Assembly (NCBI GenBank): GCA_945901245.1
Contig: CAMDKY010000014.1
Span: 1-40,037 of the forward strand
Source of the DNA: Polynucleobacter meluiroseus
GTDB lineage: Bacteria > Pseudomonadota > Gammaproteobacteria > Burkholderiales > Burkholderiaceae
Length of the DNA stretch: 40,037 bases
Direction of reading: 5' to 3'
Shown here piece by piece: positions 1 through 7,303 of this stretch (the first letter of the stretch is position 1; every line of letters starts with the position of its first letter). The position numbers were made by a program, and so were the translations under genes. The notes below the pieces were generated by a model that saw nothing but the letters and a program-made list of their open reading frames with translations, was not told the DNA's origin and did no database searches.

Positions 1-41
1 CCGTCCTTTTGTTTGTTGTAAAAATGGTTGTTTCAAATTAA
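1..41 (+). CDS. C-terminal end of a small membrane protein, probably DUF2970 family (partial)
   Basis: Only the last 12 codons lie in the window. Read from base 3, the frame gives VLLFVVKMVVSN followed by TAA at 39-41. A hydrophobic stretch ending in a lysine and a short polar tail matches the end of the DUF2970 membrane proteins that sit just before cytochrome oxidase subunit III in many betaproteobacteria. The identification rests on this tail and the position, so it is tentative. Thirty bases separate it from ctaE. Confidence 0.45.
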   Translation, partial: VLLFVVKMVVSN

Positions 42-71
42 CACGTATTTTGAGTAAATAGAGAGAGCACG

Positions 72-926
72 ATGTCGTCAAATTCAGCCCCATACTATTA
101 CGTTCCTGGACTATCACGGCATCCGGCCATGGCCAGCCTTGGCTTATTGGGTTTTGCTAGCGGCATGTCTGGCTGGGTTAACGGCTATTCATGGGGCGCC
201 CCCTTAACCATTGCCAGCGTGGTTTATGTTCTGTTCTTGCTTTACAAGTGGTTTGGTGAGGCGATCTCTGAATCCAATAGCGGAAAAAATAGCATCAACG
301 TGGATGTGTCGTATCGCTGGTCGATGAGCTGGTTTATTTTCTCGGAGATTATGTTTTTTGCGGCCTTCTTCTCGGCACTTTTTTATGCCCGCAGTATCTC
401 AATGCCGTGGCTAGGTGATGTTGAAAGTAAGCTGCTTTGGCCGACGTTTACCGCGGTCTGGCCCAATGACGGCCCTGCCGGCTTAGTAGAGCAGTTTTCA
501 ACCATTGGTCCATGGCCGATCCCAACCATCAACACCTTGCTTTTATTGAGTTCAGGCGTCACCGTTACCTGGGCGCACCATGCGATTCGTGAGAATAACC
601 AAAAGCATGCGGTCTATGGCCTTGCAGCAACGGTTTTCTTGGGAGTTATTTTTTTAGGTTTCCAGGTGTATGAATACGTCCATGCTTACCAGGATTTAAA
701 TCTAAAACTCACTTCCGGAGTTTATGGGTCGACCTTCTTTATGTTGACAGGTTTCCATGGATTTCACGTCTTCTTAGGTGCACTGATGTTGGCCGTAGTT
801 TTGCGCAGAGCCATTCGCGGGGACTTTACAGCAGACAATCACTTTGCCTTTGAGGGCGCTTCCTGGTACTGGCACTTTGTTGATGTGGTCTGGCTCGGCC
901 TCTACGTCGTTATTTATTGGATGTAA
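72..926 (+). CDS. ctaE: Cytochrome c oxidase subunit III
   Basis: This 284-residue inner-membrane protein is subunit III of an aa3-type cytochrome c oxidase, which stabilises the catalytic subunit I. It has the expected seven hydrophobic segments and family landmarks such as FSEIMFFAAFFSALFYAR near residue 90, TVTWAHHAIR near 165 and the C-terminal GASWYWHFVDVVWLGLYVVIYW. The GFHGFHV motif near residue 230 is also typical. A purine-rich GAGAGAG lies about 6 bases before the ATG. Subunits I and II are not in the window and presumably lie to the left. The genes to the right are oxidase assembly factors. Confidence 0.97.
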   Translation: MSSNSAPYYYVPGLSRHPAMASLGLLGFASGMSGWVNGYSWGAPLTIASVVYVLFLLYKWFGEAISESNSGKNSINVDVSYRWSMSWFIFSEIMFFAAFFSALFYARSISMPWLGDVESKLLWPTFTAVWPNDGPAGLVEQFSTIGPWPIPTINTLLLLSSGVTVTWAHHAIRENNQKHAVYGLAATVFLGVIFLGFQVYEYVHAYQDLNLKLTSGVYGSTFFMLTGFHGFHVFLGALMLAVVLRRAIRGDFTADNHFAFEGASWYWHFVDVVWLGLYVVIYWM

Positions 927-970
927 CAGCAGGGAGAGTCAGCCAGCAATGGCGGGTTCAATCGACCATG

Positions 971-998
971 AAATCGGCCAAGTTTATTGGCCGATTTT
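971..998. terminator. Bidirectional hairpin terminator between ctaE and the DUF2909 gene
   Basis: An 11-base-pair perfect stem (971-981 with 987-997) closes a 5-base loop and ends in TTTT on the plus strand. It lies 45 bases past the ctaE stop and also covers the last codons of the convergent DUF2909 gene, whose stop is at 984-986. It can therefore serve ctaE and probably the opposite gene. The T-tract is short in both directions. Confidence 0.7.
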
Positions 999-1193
999 GA
1001 TTCCGGTAGGCTGAATGTAGCCTAAAGAGTAAGCAATCCAGATACCCAAAAAAAGAGCAATGGATAAGCCGATGCGTAGCATGAGTGAATGGACCATCTT
1101 CGAACTGTTGCCCTTGTCTTTCATCATGTAATACAAAGCCGAGCCAAGGCTCGCAATAATCAGCAATAGGGCAGCAGGCATAATCCATTTCAT
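984..1193 (-). CDS. Small twin-transmembrane protein (DUF2909 family)
   Basis: This 69-residue protein has two hydrophobic helices, at about residues 3-22 and 38-60, joined by a short charged linker (MMKDKGNSSK). Size, topology and position fit the DUF2909 'twin transmembrane' proteins that lie in reverse orientation between coxC/ctaE and SURF1 in betaproteobacteria. Its function is unknown; a role in oxidase assembly is suggested only by context. The ATG at 1193 is preceded by AGGA at a suitable distance. Its 3' end lies inside the terminator hairpin at 971-998. Another minus-strand frame across the same region shows no family features. Confidence 0.75.
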   Translation of the reverse strand: MKWIMPAALLLIIASLGSALYYMMKDKGNSSKMVHSLMLRIGLSIALFLGIWIAYSLGYIQPTGIKIGQ

Positions 1194-1208
1194 AACCGAA
1201 TCCTACCA

Positions 1209-1985
1209 TTGAATATTTTTTCTAGCTTGCTCCACAAACGGTTGATTCCGACCATTGCCATGCTGGTGGTGATGTCGATTGGTATTGCCGCAGGCCTCTG
1301 GCAAATGAGCCGCGCCGCCGGAAAACTAAATAAAGCCGCAACACTCGAGTCGCAGATTGCACTCCCACCACTCGACCTCAATGCAAAACCGCAGTGGACG
1401 TTAGCAGAGGCCGATAGCCGCCGAATCGCTGCAAAAGGTATATTTTTACCCAATGAGCTTATTTGGTTGGATAACCGTCCAAAACCAAATTCAGAAGCAT
1501 CGAAAGCGGGATCGGGTCAGTCCGGTTTTTATGTGCTGATGCCGCTGCAGATTACCGAAATGGATAATGTGGTGGTCTGGGTGCAACGCGGCTGGGCACC
1601 CCGCAATCGGGAAGACCGGTTAGCACTACCACCCATTACCACCCCAGTGGGTGAAGTGATGGTCGAAGGAATAGCCGTTGCACAGCCTGACCGTGTGTTT
1701 GAGCTGGGTGATGGTGGAGAGGGTGCGAGTGGTATTGCACGGGTTCAGCAGAACCTGGATTTAAATAAGGAACAGGCGCGGCATCAGTGGCAACAAATCC
1801 CCTTTGTTATTAAGCAAATTGGCGGCCCTGAAAATGAGGGCCTAAATCGAAATTGGGCCTTGGCAGCAAGCGGAGTCGATCGCCATTATGCTTATGCATT
1901 CCAGTGGTTTGCACTCGCGCTGAGTGCCTTCTTATTTTGGTTGATTCATGGCTTGCTACGAATCCGTCAGACAACAAAAAGGTAG
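1209..1985 (+). CDS. SURF1 family cytochrome oxidase assembly protein
   Basis: SURF1 proteins help insert heme a into subunit I of cytochrome c oxidase. The 258-residue product has the family plan: an N-terminal membrane helix (about residues 13-30, followed by GLWQMSRA), a periplasmic domain with the conserved LDNRP near residue 90 and VWVQRGWAPR near 125, and a C-terminal helix starting HYAYAFQWFALAL. The only start that includes the whole N-terminal helix is a TTG at 1209, with no clear ribosome binding site. An ATG at 1260 would cut into the helix. The divergent DUF2909 start is only 15 bases away. The end overlaps or abuts the next gene. Confidence 0.92.
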   Translation: MNIFSSLLHKRLIPTIAMLVVMSIGIAAGLWQMSRAAGKLNKAATLESQIALPPLDLNAKPQWTLAEADSRRIAAKGIFLPNELIWLDNRPKPNSEASKAGSGQSGFYVLMPLQITEMDNVVVWVQRGWAPRNREDRLALPPITTPVGEVMVEGIAVAQPDRVFELGDGGEGASGIARVQQNLDLNKEQARHQWQQIPFVIKQIGGPENEGLNRNWALAASGVDRHYAYAFQWFALALSAFLFWLIHGLLRIRQTTKR

Positions 1986-1992
1986 AACGATA

Positions 1993-2652
1993 GTGGAAGA
2001 TAAGGAGTTATTGATACCGGCTGTGCAGCACGAGGCACCGATACCCAACGCGCAAACACGCCGTGGCCGTATTCAAATGCTATTGCTCTTGTTTGCCTGC
2101 GGCTTGCCTGTGATTGCCTCGTACTTTACGTTTTATATCTTGAAGCCTGAGGGCGGTAAAACTAATTACGGTCGATTGGTCACGCCCCCAGAGCAAGCGC
2201 AGTCAGCTTGGTTTAATGTACCCCTTGAGGGCAAGTGGACCATGCTGGTAGCCCGTCCTGCAGCCGAGTGCGTCAGCAAAAACGAAGCGTGTTTGCAGGC
2301 TTTATTTTTAATGCGCCAAGTCCGCGTTGCCTTGGGTAAGCAAAGCCCACGCACCCAATTGATTTGGGTGGTTACGGATGGGATGCCAGTAGACCCGGAG
2401 GTGCGCCTCGCCTACGATGAAAATACGGCGGGATTTTTTATTGTGAACGCCCCCAACACGCCTGCCGAAAAAGCGCAATTCAATGCTTGGCTTAACGCAA
2501 ACAAAGCGCCGAATGACATCCAGTTATTAAACCCCTTTGGTGACAAGATGATGCAATTTGCAGTTACCAGTGATCCAAAAGAGTTTGCTGGGATGCGTAA
2601 AGACCTTGAAAAGTTATTAAAAGTAAACCGCGCGGGTGAAAAGGCTCAATGA
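1993..2652 (+). CDS. Uncharacterised membrane-anchored thioredoxin-like protein of the oxidase cluster
   Basis: I do not know a named function for this protein. From the GTG at 1993 it has 219 residues: a cytoplasmic N-terminus, one membrane helix (LLLLFACGLPVIASYF) and a periplasmic domain. AAGGTAG lies about 9 bases before the GTG, whereas an ATG at 1948 would overlap SURF1 by 38 bases, so I prefer GTG. The domain runs like the Sco proteins: GKWTMLVA, a cysteine pair, a helix, then TQLIWVVTD, compared with [13 protein letters not shown] and VQVLFVTVD in the Sco protein at 4662. Its cysteines are spaced C-x6-C rather than C-x3-C. A role in copper delivery or thiol handling during oxidase assembly is an inference. 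Confidence 0.8.
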   Translation: MEDKELLIPAVQHEAPIPNAQTRRGRIQMLLLLFACGLPVIASYFTFYILKPEGGKTNYGRLVTPPEQAQSAWFNVPLEGKWTMLVARPAAECVSKNEACLQALFLMRQVRVALGKQSPRTQLIWVVTDGMPVDPEVRLAYDENTAGFFIVNAPNTPAEKAQFNAWLNANKAPNDIQLLNPFGDKMMQFAVTSDPKEFAGMRKDLEKLLKVNRAGEKAQ

Positions 2653-3773
2653 GCGATAGCACAGTCCTTTTTCTGGAGTTAGCTGCAATCGCAATCGTGT
2701 TTGCGGGCATTCCACTGGCGTATCTATTTTCACGTCCAAGCCTGAATCTGTTTCAGCGCCTCAATTGGACGATTGTTTTTTTAACCTTTGATTTAATTGT
2801 TTTTGGTGCCTTTACGCGCCTCAGTGACTCTGGTTTAGGTTGCCCAGACTGGCCGGGCTGCTACGGAACATCAAATCCATTTCGCGCCATGGAGCAGATT
2901 CGCTTAGCAGAAGCAGCAATGCCGGATGGTCCAGTGACCGAAGTCAAGGCCTGGATCGAAATGCTGCATCGTTATTTGGCAATGACGGTCGGTGCACTGA
3001 TTGTGCTGCAAGTGGGTTTAGCGATAGCGAAGGTGAAGGAGTTGGGTATAAAAGCCATCGTCGGCAGCGTTATCTTATTAATATTGGTTTGCTTGCAGGG
3101 TGCGTTTGGTGCTTGGACGGTTACCTTGAAGCTGCAACCCATTATTGTATCAATTCATTTAATCCTTGCCTTGATTTTATTGGCCCTGCTTACTTGGTAT
3201 GCACAGCAGCCATGGCAAAACAACAGCAGTCGATCGTATGTGCCGCTGCTCTCAGGCAAGCTGCTTGCAGTCAGCTTCGGCATCTTATTTTGGCAAGTCT
3301 TTTTGGGGGCGTGGGTGAGTACCAATTACGCGGTATTGGCATGCCCTGATTTTCCAACCTGCATGGGTACATTTAGTCCAGATACCGACTGGCGAAATGC
3401 ATTTACCCTGTGGCGTGAGTTAGGTCGTGATGCACAAGGCGGAACGATCTCCACGGTAGCTTTGCAAACGATTCATTGGGTACACCGTGTCTTTGCCATT
3501 TTAGTGATGCTTGTATTAGGTTATTTTGCGTGGCATGCCTGGCGCAATGCCGCTCAGCATAACTCTCCTGCATTGGGCCGCTGGGCTTTGGCAGTACTTG
3601 CGCTCCTCGTATTGCAAGTCATTACCGGCATATCGAATGTGGTCTTTCAGTGGCCGCTATTAGCAGCGCTACTCCATACTGCTGGTGCAGCAGCCTTGGT
3701 GTTGTGCTTAGTTCGAATGGGTGCCTGGGCCTCCTGGAGTAGGCCATTGCTAAGCGCGAGGCGCATTGCATGA
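2649..3773 (+). CDS. ctaA: Heme A synthase (COX15/CtaA)
   Basis: This enzyme oxidises the methyl group of heme O to the formyl group of heme A in the inner membrane. The 374-residue protein has about eight hydrophobic helices. It carries two equivalent cysteine-pair loops, GCPDWPGC near residue 64 and ACPDFPTC near 233, and heme-ligand histidine candidates in [24 protein letters not shown] and LLHTAGA. The start overlaps the previous stop as ATGA and the stop overlaps the ctaB start the same way, so translation of the three genes is probably coupled. Assignment is firm. Confidence 0.95.
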   Translation: MSDSTVLFLELAAIAIVFAGIPLAYLFSRPSLNLFQRLNWTIVFLTFDLIVFGAFTRLSDSGLGCPDWPGCYGTSNPFRAMEQIRLAEAAMPDGPVTEVKAWIEMLHRYLAMTVGALIVLQVGLAIAKVKELGIKAIVGSVILLILVCLQGAFGAWTVTLKLQPIIVSIHLILALILLALLTWYAQQPWQNNSSRSYVPLLSGKLLAVSFGILFWQVFLGAWVSTNYAVLACPDFPTCMGTFSPDTDWRNAFTLWRELGRDAQGGTISTVALQTIHWVHRVFAILVMLVLGYFAWHAWRNAAQHNSPALGRWALAVLALLVLQVITGISNVVFQWPLLAALLHTAGAAALVLCLVRMGAWASWSRPLLSARRIA

Positions 3774-4669
3774 GTACCCAAGCCAAAGCGACTGGATCTG
3801 CAGTGAAGGCCTTACCCAAGTGGCGCCAATACCTTGTTCTAACTAAGCCTCGGGTAACGATGCTAGCTGTGTTTTGTGCCATCATCGGCATGTTCTTAGC
3901 GACCCCTGGCATGGTGCCCTACCCCGTTTTGATTGGCGGTACCGTCGGCATATGGCTACTGGCTAGCGCTGCCTTTGCAGTCAATTGCTTAATCGAGCAG
4001 GTCGTCGATGCCAAGATGCGTCGCACGGCGTGGCGCCCATCGGCCACAGGTGAGATTTCATCCTCGCACATTATTGTTTTCTCCATCATTATTGGTGGCG
4101 TTGGTATGGTGATGCTATGGAATTTCACAAACCCATTAACCATGTGGCTCACCTTCGCAACCTTTGTCGGGTATGCGGTCATCTATACCTGGCTCTTGAA
4201 ACCAGCGACTCCGCAAAATATTGTGATTGGCGGCCTCTCTGGAGCAATGCCCCCTGCCCTAGGTTGGGTGGCAGTGACCAATTCCTTATCGGCAGAAGCA
4301 TGGCTACTGGTTTTAATCATTTTTGCTTGGACGCCTCCCCACTTTTGGGCGCTTGCCTTATATCGTCGCGAGGATTATGAAAAGTCAGGCTTGCCGATGT
4401 TGCCGGTGACGCATGGCGAGCGGTTTACCCTGCTCAATATTTTGCTCTACACCTTAATCTTGATTGCAGCGACCTTGCTTCCGTACATTTATGGCATGAG
4501 TGGCTTACTTTATCTGATTGGTGCGCTTATTTTAGGCTTCGTATTTTTGGCCTACGCTATTGCTTTGTATATTTCGTATAGCGATCAATTGGCAAAGAAG
4601 ACGTTTCGCTATTCGATTACCTACTTATCTTTGTTGTTTGCAATTCTATTAATAGACCATTATGTTTAA
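3770..4669 (+). CDS. ctaB: Protoheme IX farnesyltransferase (heme O synthase)
   Basis: CtaB attaches a farnesyl group to heme B to give heme O, the substrate of CtaA encoded just upstream. The 299-residue membrane protein has the UbiA-superfamily layout of about nine helices. The first prenyl-binding loop reads [19 protein letters not shown], that is N-x3-E-x3-D instead of the textbook N-x3-D-x3-D. The second region reads [19 protein letters not shown], with the expected [13 protein letters not shown] before it. The gene overlaps ctaA by 4 bases and the next gene by 8. Confidence 0.96.
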   Translation: MSTQAKATGSAVKALPKWRQYLVLTKPRVTMLAVFCAIIGMFLATPGMVPYPVLIGGTVGIWLLASAAFAVNCLIEQVVDAKMRRTAWRPSATGEISSSHIIVFSIIIGGVGMVMLWNFTNPLTMWLTFATFVGYAVIYTWLLKPATPQNIVIGGLSGAMPPALGWVAVTNSLSAEAWLLVLIIFAWTPPHFWALALYRREDYEKSGLPMLPVTHGERFTLLNILLYTLILIAATLLPYIYGMSGLLYLIGALILGFVFLAYAIALYISYSDQLAKKTFRYSITYLSLLFAILLIDHYV

Positions 4670-5288
4670 TACGGCTATACGCCCCTGTATGAATGCTTCT
4701 CCTACAACATTATTGCGAATAACTTTAATGTCTTTTTTAATAGTGGGCATTCTTGCTTGTAGCCCAAAGCCAAGCTTTAAGAATGTTGACATCACTGGTA
4801 GCCCTGCCTTTGGTAATAACTTTAGCTTGCTTGATACCAATGGCAATACAAAAACCTTAGCTGATTACAAAGGTAAAGTGGTGGTGATGTTTTTTGGTTT
4901 TACGCAGTGTCCTGACGTATGTCCAACGACCTTAACGGAGATGGACGACGCCTTAAAATTACTCGGTCCTAAAGCAGATAAAGTACAGGTTCTTTTTGTG
5001 ACGGTTGATCCAGAGCGCGATACCGCCGGCCTATTGTCACAATACGTACCGGCTTTTAATCCTCGCTTTGCCGGACTGATTCCTGCAGATCAAGCGGCGC
5101 TGGAGAAGGTAACGAAAGACTTTATGGTTTACTATAAAAAAGTACCTGGCACAACGCCAGGCTCCTACACCATAGATCACACCGCCGGTAGTTATGTATT
5201 TGATGCAAATGGTCAATTGCGACTGTACATTAGGCATGCTCAAGGCTCAGAGGCTTTAGCGCACGACTTAAAAAACATTCTGCAGTAG
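4662..5288 (+). CDS. SCO1/SenC family copper chaperone, probable lipoprotein
   Basis: Sco proteins deliver copper to the CuA site of cytochrome oxidase subunit II. This 208-residue product has a hydrophobic signal ending in a lipobox (IVGILAC), the copper-binding CPDVC in [17 protein letters not shown], the downstream [10 protein letters not shown], and the third ligand histidine in [11 protein letters not shown]. It is therefore expected to be lipid-anchored and face the periplasm. The ATG at 4662 overlaps the ctaB stop as ATGTTTAA. An in-frame ATG at 4689 would give a shorter signal and is also possible. It ends the oxidase cluster and converges with rpoH after 15 bases, with no obvious hairpin. 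Confidence 0.93.
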   Translation: MFNTAIRPCMNASPTTLLRITLMSFLIVGILACSPKPSFKNVDITGSPAFGNNFSLLDTNGNTKTLADYKGKVVVMFFGFTQCPDVCPTTLTEMDDALKLLGPKADKVQVLFVTVDPERDTAGLLSQYVPAFNPRFAGLIPADQAALEKVTKDFMVYYKKVPGTTPGSYTIDHTAGSYVFDANGQLRLYIRHAQGSEALAHDLKNILQ

Positions 5289-5303
5289 AACAGGGCTGTA
5301 GTT

Positions 5304-6239
5304 TTAGGCTGGCGCTGCCTCGAGCAAGCCACGCATTTTTTTGAGGGCAGCTGCTTCAATCTGACGAACTCGTTCTGCTGAAATGCCGTACTCTGCCGCC
5401 AATTCATGGAGTGTTTTAGTGCCATTGCCCTCGGCATCCATCGACAACCAGCGAGATTGCACAATGTCGCGACTGCGTTCATCTAGGCCATTTAGGGCCT
5501 GCTCCAATAAGGGGCCTTGCAAGCGAGTTGTAGCGCTTGCAGCCATTACCTGGGTCGGTTCTTGACTTTCATCCGCTAACCATTGAATCGGTGCGTAAGC
5601 ATCCTCATCGGAGTCGTCGCCTTCTAGGGCAACATCGCCTCCAGCAAGGCGCATTTCCATCTCACGTACTTCCGTACCCTTGACGTCGAGTGCTTTTGCT
5701 AGAGCCTCTACTTCACTCGAGCTGAGTGCATTCAGAGTTGGCTTATTGCTGCGCAGATTAAAAAACAATTTACGCTGTGCTTTGGTGGTAGCTAACTTCA
5801 CCAGGCGCCAATTTTTTAAGATGTACTCATGAATCTCGGCTTTGATCCAATGGATTGCATACGAGACTAAGCGGGCTCCTTGTGTTGGGTCGTAGCGTTT
5901 AACCGCTTTCATGAGACCAAGATTGCCTTCCTGAATTAAGTCTGCATGCGGAATACCATAGCCTAAATACTGGCGCGCAACCGAGACCACCAGACGTAAG
6001 TGGGACAAAACAAGTCCCTTAGCAGCATCGACACTTTCAGTGCGACGAAACTCCTGCGCTAAGTGCAACTCTTCGGCAGCACTGAGCATGGGTAAGCGAT
6101 TTACGTACGCAATATATGAGTCAAGCGTACCGACGCCCAATGAAGGCAGCATCGATGTACTTAGGCTAGCGCTCATGCTTCCTTGGTATGAAAACGGTGC
6201 AGCAGCAATTGATGATTTAAATATGTTCTTTTGGACCAT
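5304..6239 (-). CDS. rpoH: RNA polymerase heat-shock sigma factor sigma-32
   Basis: RpoH directs RNA polymerase to heat-shock promoters. The 311-residue protein has region 2 (DLIQEGNLGLMKAVKRYDP, then YAIHWIKAEIHEYILKNWR), directly followed by the RpoH-specific box QRKLFFNLR that marks this subfamily. A C-terminal region 4 helix-turn-helix follows (LHELAAEYGISAERVRQIE). The N-terminus is about 25 residues longer than in E. coli, and a start at Met22 or later cannot be excluded. A perfect CIRCE operator lies 40-66 bases upstream, so HrcA repression is expected. The gene follows ftsY on the same strand. Confidence 0.97.
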   Translation of the reverse strand: MVQKNIFKSSIAAAPFSYQGSMSASLSTSMLPSLGVGTLDSYIAYVNRLPMLSAAEELHLAQEFRRTESVDAAKGLVLSHLRLVVSVARQYLGYGIPHADLIQEGNLGLMKAVKRYDPTQGARLVSYAIHWIKAEIHEYILKNWRLVKLATTKAQRKLFFNLRSNKPTLNALSSSEVEALAKALDVKGTEVREMEMRLAGGDVALEGDDSDEDAYAPIQWLADESQEPTQVMAASATTRLQGPLLEQALNGLDERSRDIVQSRWLSMDAEGNGTKTLHELAAEYGISAERVRQIEAAALKKMRGLLEAAPA

Positions 6240-6278
6240 TGTTAACTTGTGATTATCAGTAGTAAGAATAAATTCATT

Positions 6279-6305
6279 TTAGCACTCTATTTGATAGAGT
6301 GCTAA
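6279..6305 (-). promoter_or_regulatory. CIRCE operator (HrcA binding site) of rpoH
   Basis: The sequence TTAGCACTC (6279-6287), nine bases, then GAGTGCTAA (6297-6305) is a perfect match to the CIRCE consensus bound by the heat-shock repressor HrcA. It lies 40 to 66 bases upstream of the rpoH start. In the direction of rpoH its 3' edge merges with TGCTAAAAT, which resembles an extended -10 element, so bound HrcA would block the promoter directly. The operator is seen in the sequence; the promoter reading is inference. Confidence 0.9.
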
Positions 6306-6333
6306 TTTCAGTGTAATTTAGTAAGTAATTGAT

Positions 6334-7221
6334 TTAATTGAATAATTCAGATGCATACTGGTGTGCATTGAAGGCAACCAGATCCCCAATACCCTCGCCT
6401 TTACCCAGCGCGAAGATCAGGGGTTTACTATCCCCCTGCAGAGTTTGGGCTAATGCGCAAATCACGCCACCTTTAGCCGTGCCATCCAATTTGGTTACGA
6501 TCAAGCCAGTCAGGCCAAGTGCCTCATGAAATGCCTTGACTTGGCTAATGCCGTTTTGACCCGTGTTGCCATCCAAGACTAAGGCAATTTGGTGTGGCGC
6601 CCCCGGTAGGGCCTTTCCAATCACCCGTTTGACCTTCTTAAGCTCCTCCATCAGATTGTCTTGCGTAGCAAGGCGACCCGCTGTATCGATAATTAACACA
6701 TCGCTTTTGCGTGCCATCGCAGCATGTATGGCATCGTGCGCTACCGCAGCAGCATCGCCGCCTTCTTGGCTAACAACTTCAACGCCATTCCGCGTGGCCC
6801 ACTCTTTCAGTTGATTGCGAGCAGCAGCCCGAAAGGTGTCGCCAGCAGCCAATAAGACCGTGCGCTCTTGCGACTGAAAGTGATGGCAGAGTTTGCCGAT
6901 CGAAGTAGTTTTGCCAGCACCATTGACGCCAACCACAAGCCATACTTCGGGCTGATGCGCTGACTGCATGAATAGGGGGTTTGGATTAGCCTCTAAGCTC
7001 GATAAGAGGGTACTAACGGCACTAATCAGTAATGCCTGCAGTGCCTCCGGTGATGCAGCTTTCTCTGATTTAGCGGCAGCGCGTAAGGTACTCATTAAGC
7101 GCTCAGTCGTTGGCACGCCAACATCGCTTTGCAAGAGTGATTCTTCTAGGGTATCAAACCAGGCCTCATCCGTTCGGCTTGATTTAAACAATGACCCTAG
7201 GGTTTTACGTAATCCAAACAT
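6334..7221 (-). CDS. ftsY: Signal recognition particle receptor FtsY
   Basis: FtsY is the SRP-receptor GTPase that targets nascent membrane proteins to the Sec translocon. The 295-residue protein consists of an N domain (about residues 1-85) and a GTPase G domain: Walker A GVNGAGKTTSIGKL near residue 98, DTAGRLATQDNLMEELKK near 180, and TKLDGTAKGG near 242. The long acidic A domain of E. coli FtsY is absent, so this is the compact NG form. The ftsE and ftsX genes that separate ftsY from rpoH in E. coli are not present. Confidence 0.97.
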   Translation of the reverse strand: MFGLRKTLGSLFKSSRTDEAWFDTLEESLLQSDVGVPTTERLMSTLRAAAKSEKAASPEALQALLISAVSTLLSSLEANPNPLFMQSAHQPEVWLVVGVNGAGKTTSIGKLCHHFQSQERTVLLAAGDTFRAAARNQLKEWATRNGVEVVSQEGGDAAAVAHDAIHAAMARKSDVLIIDTAGRLATQDNLMEELKKVKRVIGKALPGAPHQIALVLDGNTGQNGISQVKAFHEALGLTGLIVTKLDGTAKGGVICALAQTLQGDSKPLIFALGKGEGIGDLVAFNAHQYASELFN

Positions 7222-7245
7222 AGTCGATACAATCCAAATAAGGGC

Positions 7246-7274
7246 ATTAAGGTATTACCTATACATCTTATCAA
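7246..7274 (-). promoter_or_regulatory. Candidate sigma-70 promoter of ftsY
   Basis: On the minus strand TTGATA (7269-7274) is followed after 17 bases by CTTAAT (7246-7251), about 25 bases before the ftsY start. The -35 matches five of six consensus bases and the -10 four of six, with ideal spacing. The call rests on sequence match only. Confidence 0.4.
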
Positions 7275-7303
7275 CTAAACCTAACATGATGGCGGTCTTG
7301 TAA

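Noticed and set aside
3960-4035. CtaB prenyl motif with Glu in place of the first Asp (N-x3-E-x3-D)
   Set aside because: I recall the same variant in other betaproteobacterial CtaB sequences, and the rest of the protein is normal, so it is probably a lineage form, not a defect.
5289-5303. Terminator between sco and rpoH
   Set aside because: The 15-base gap and its flanks contain only a weak ACAG/CTGT pairing with a short T-run, not enough to call a terminator.
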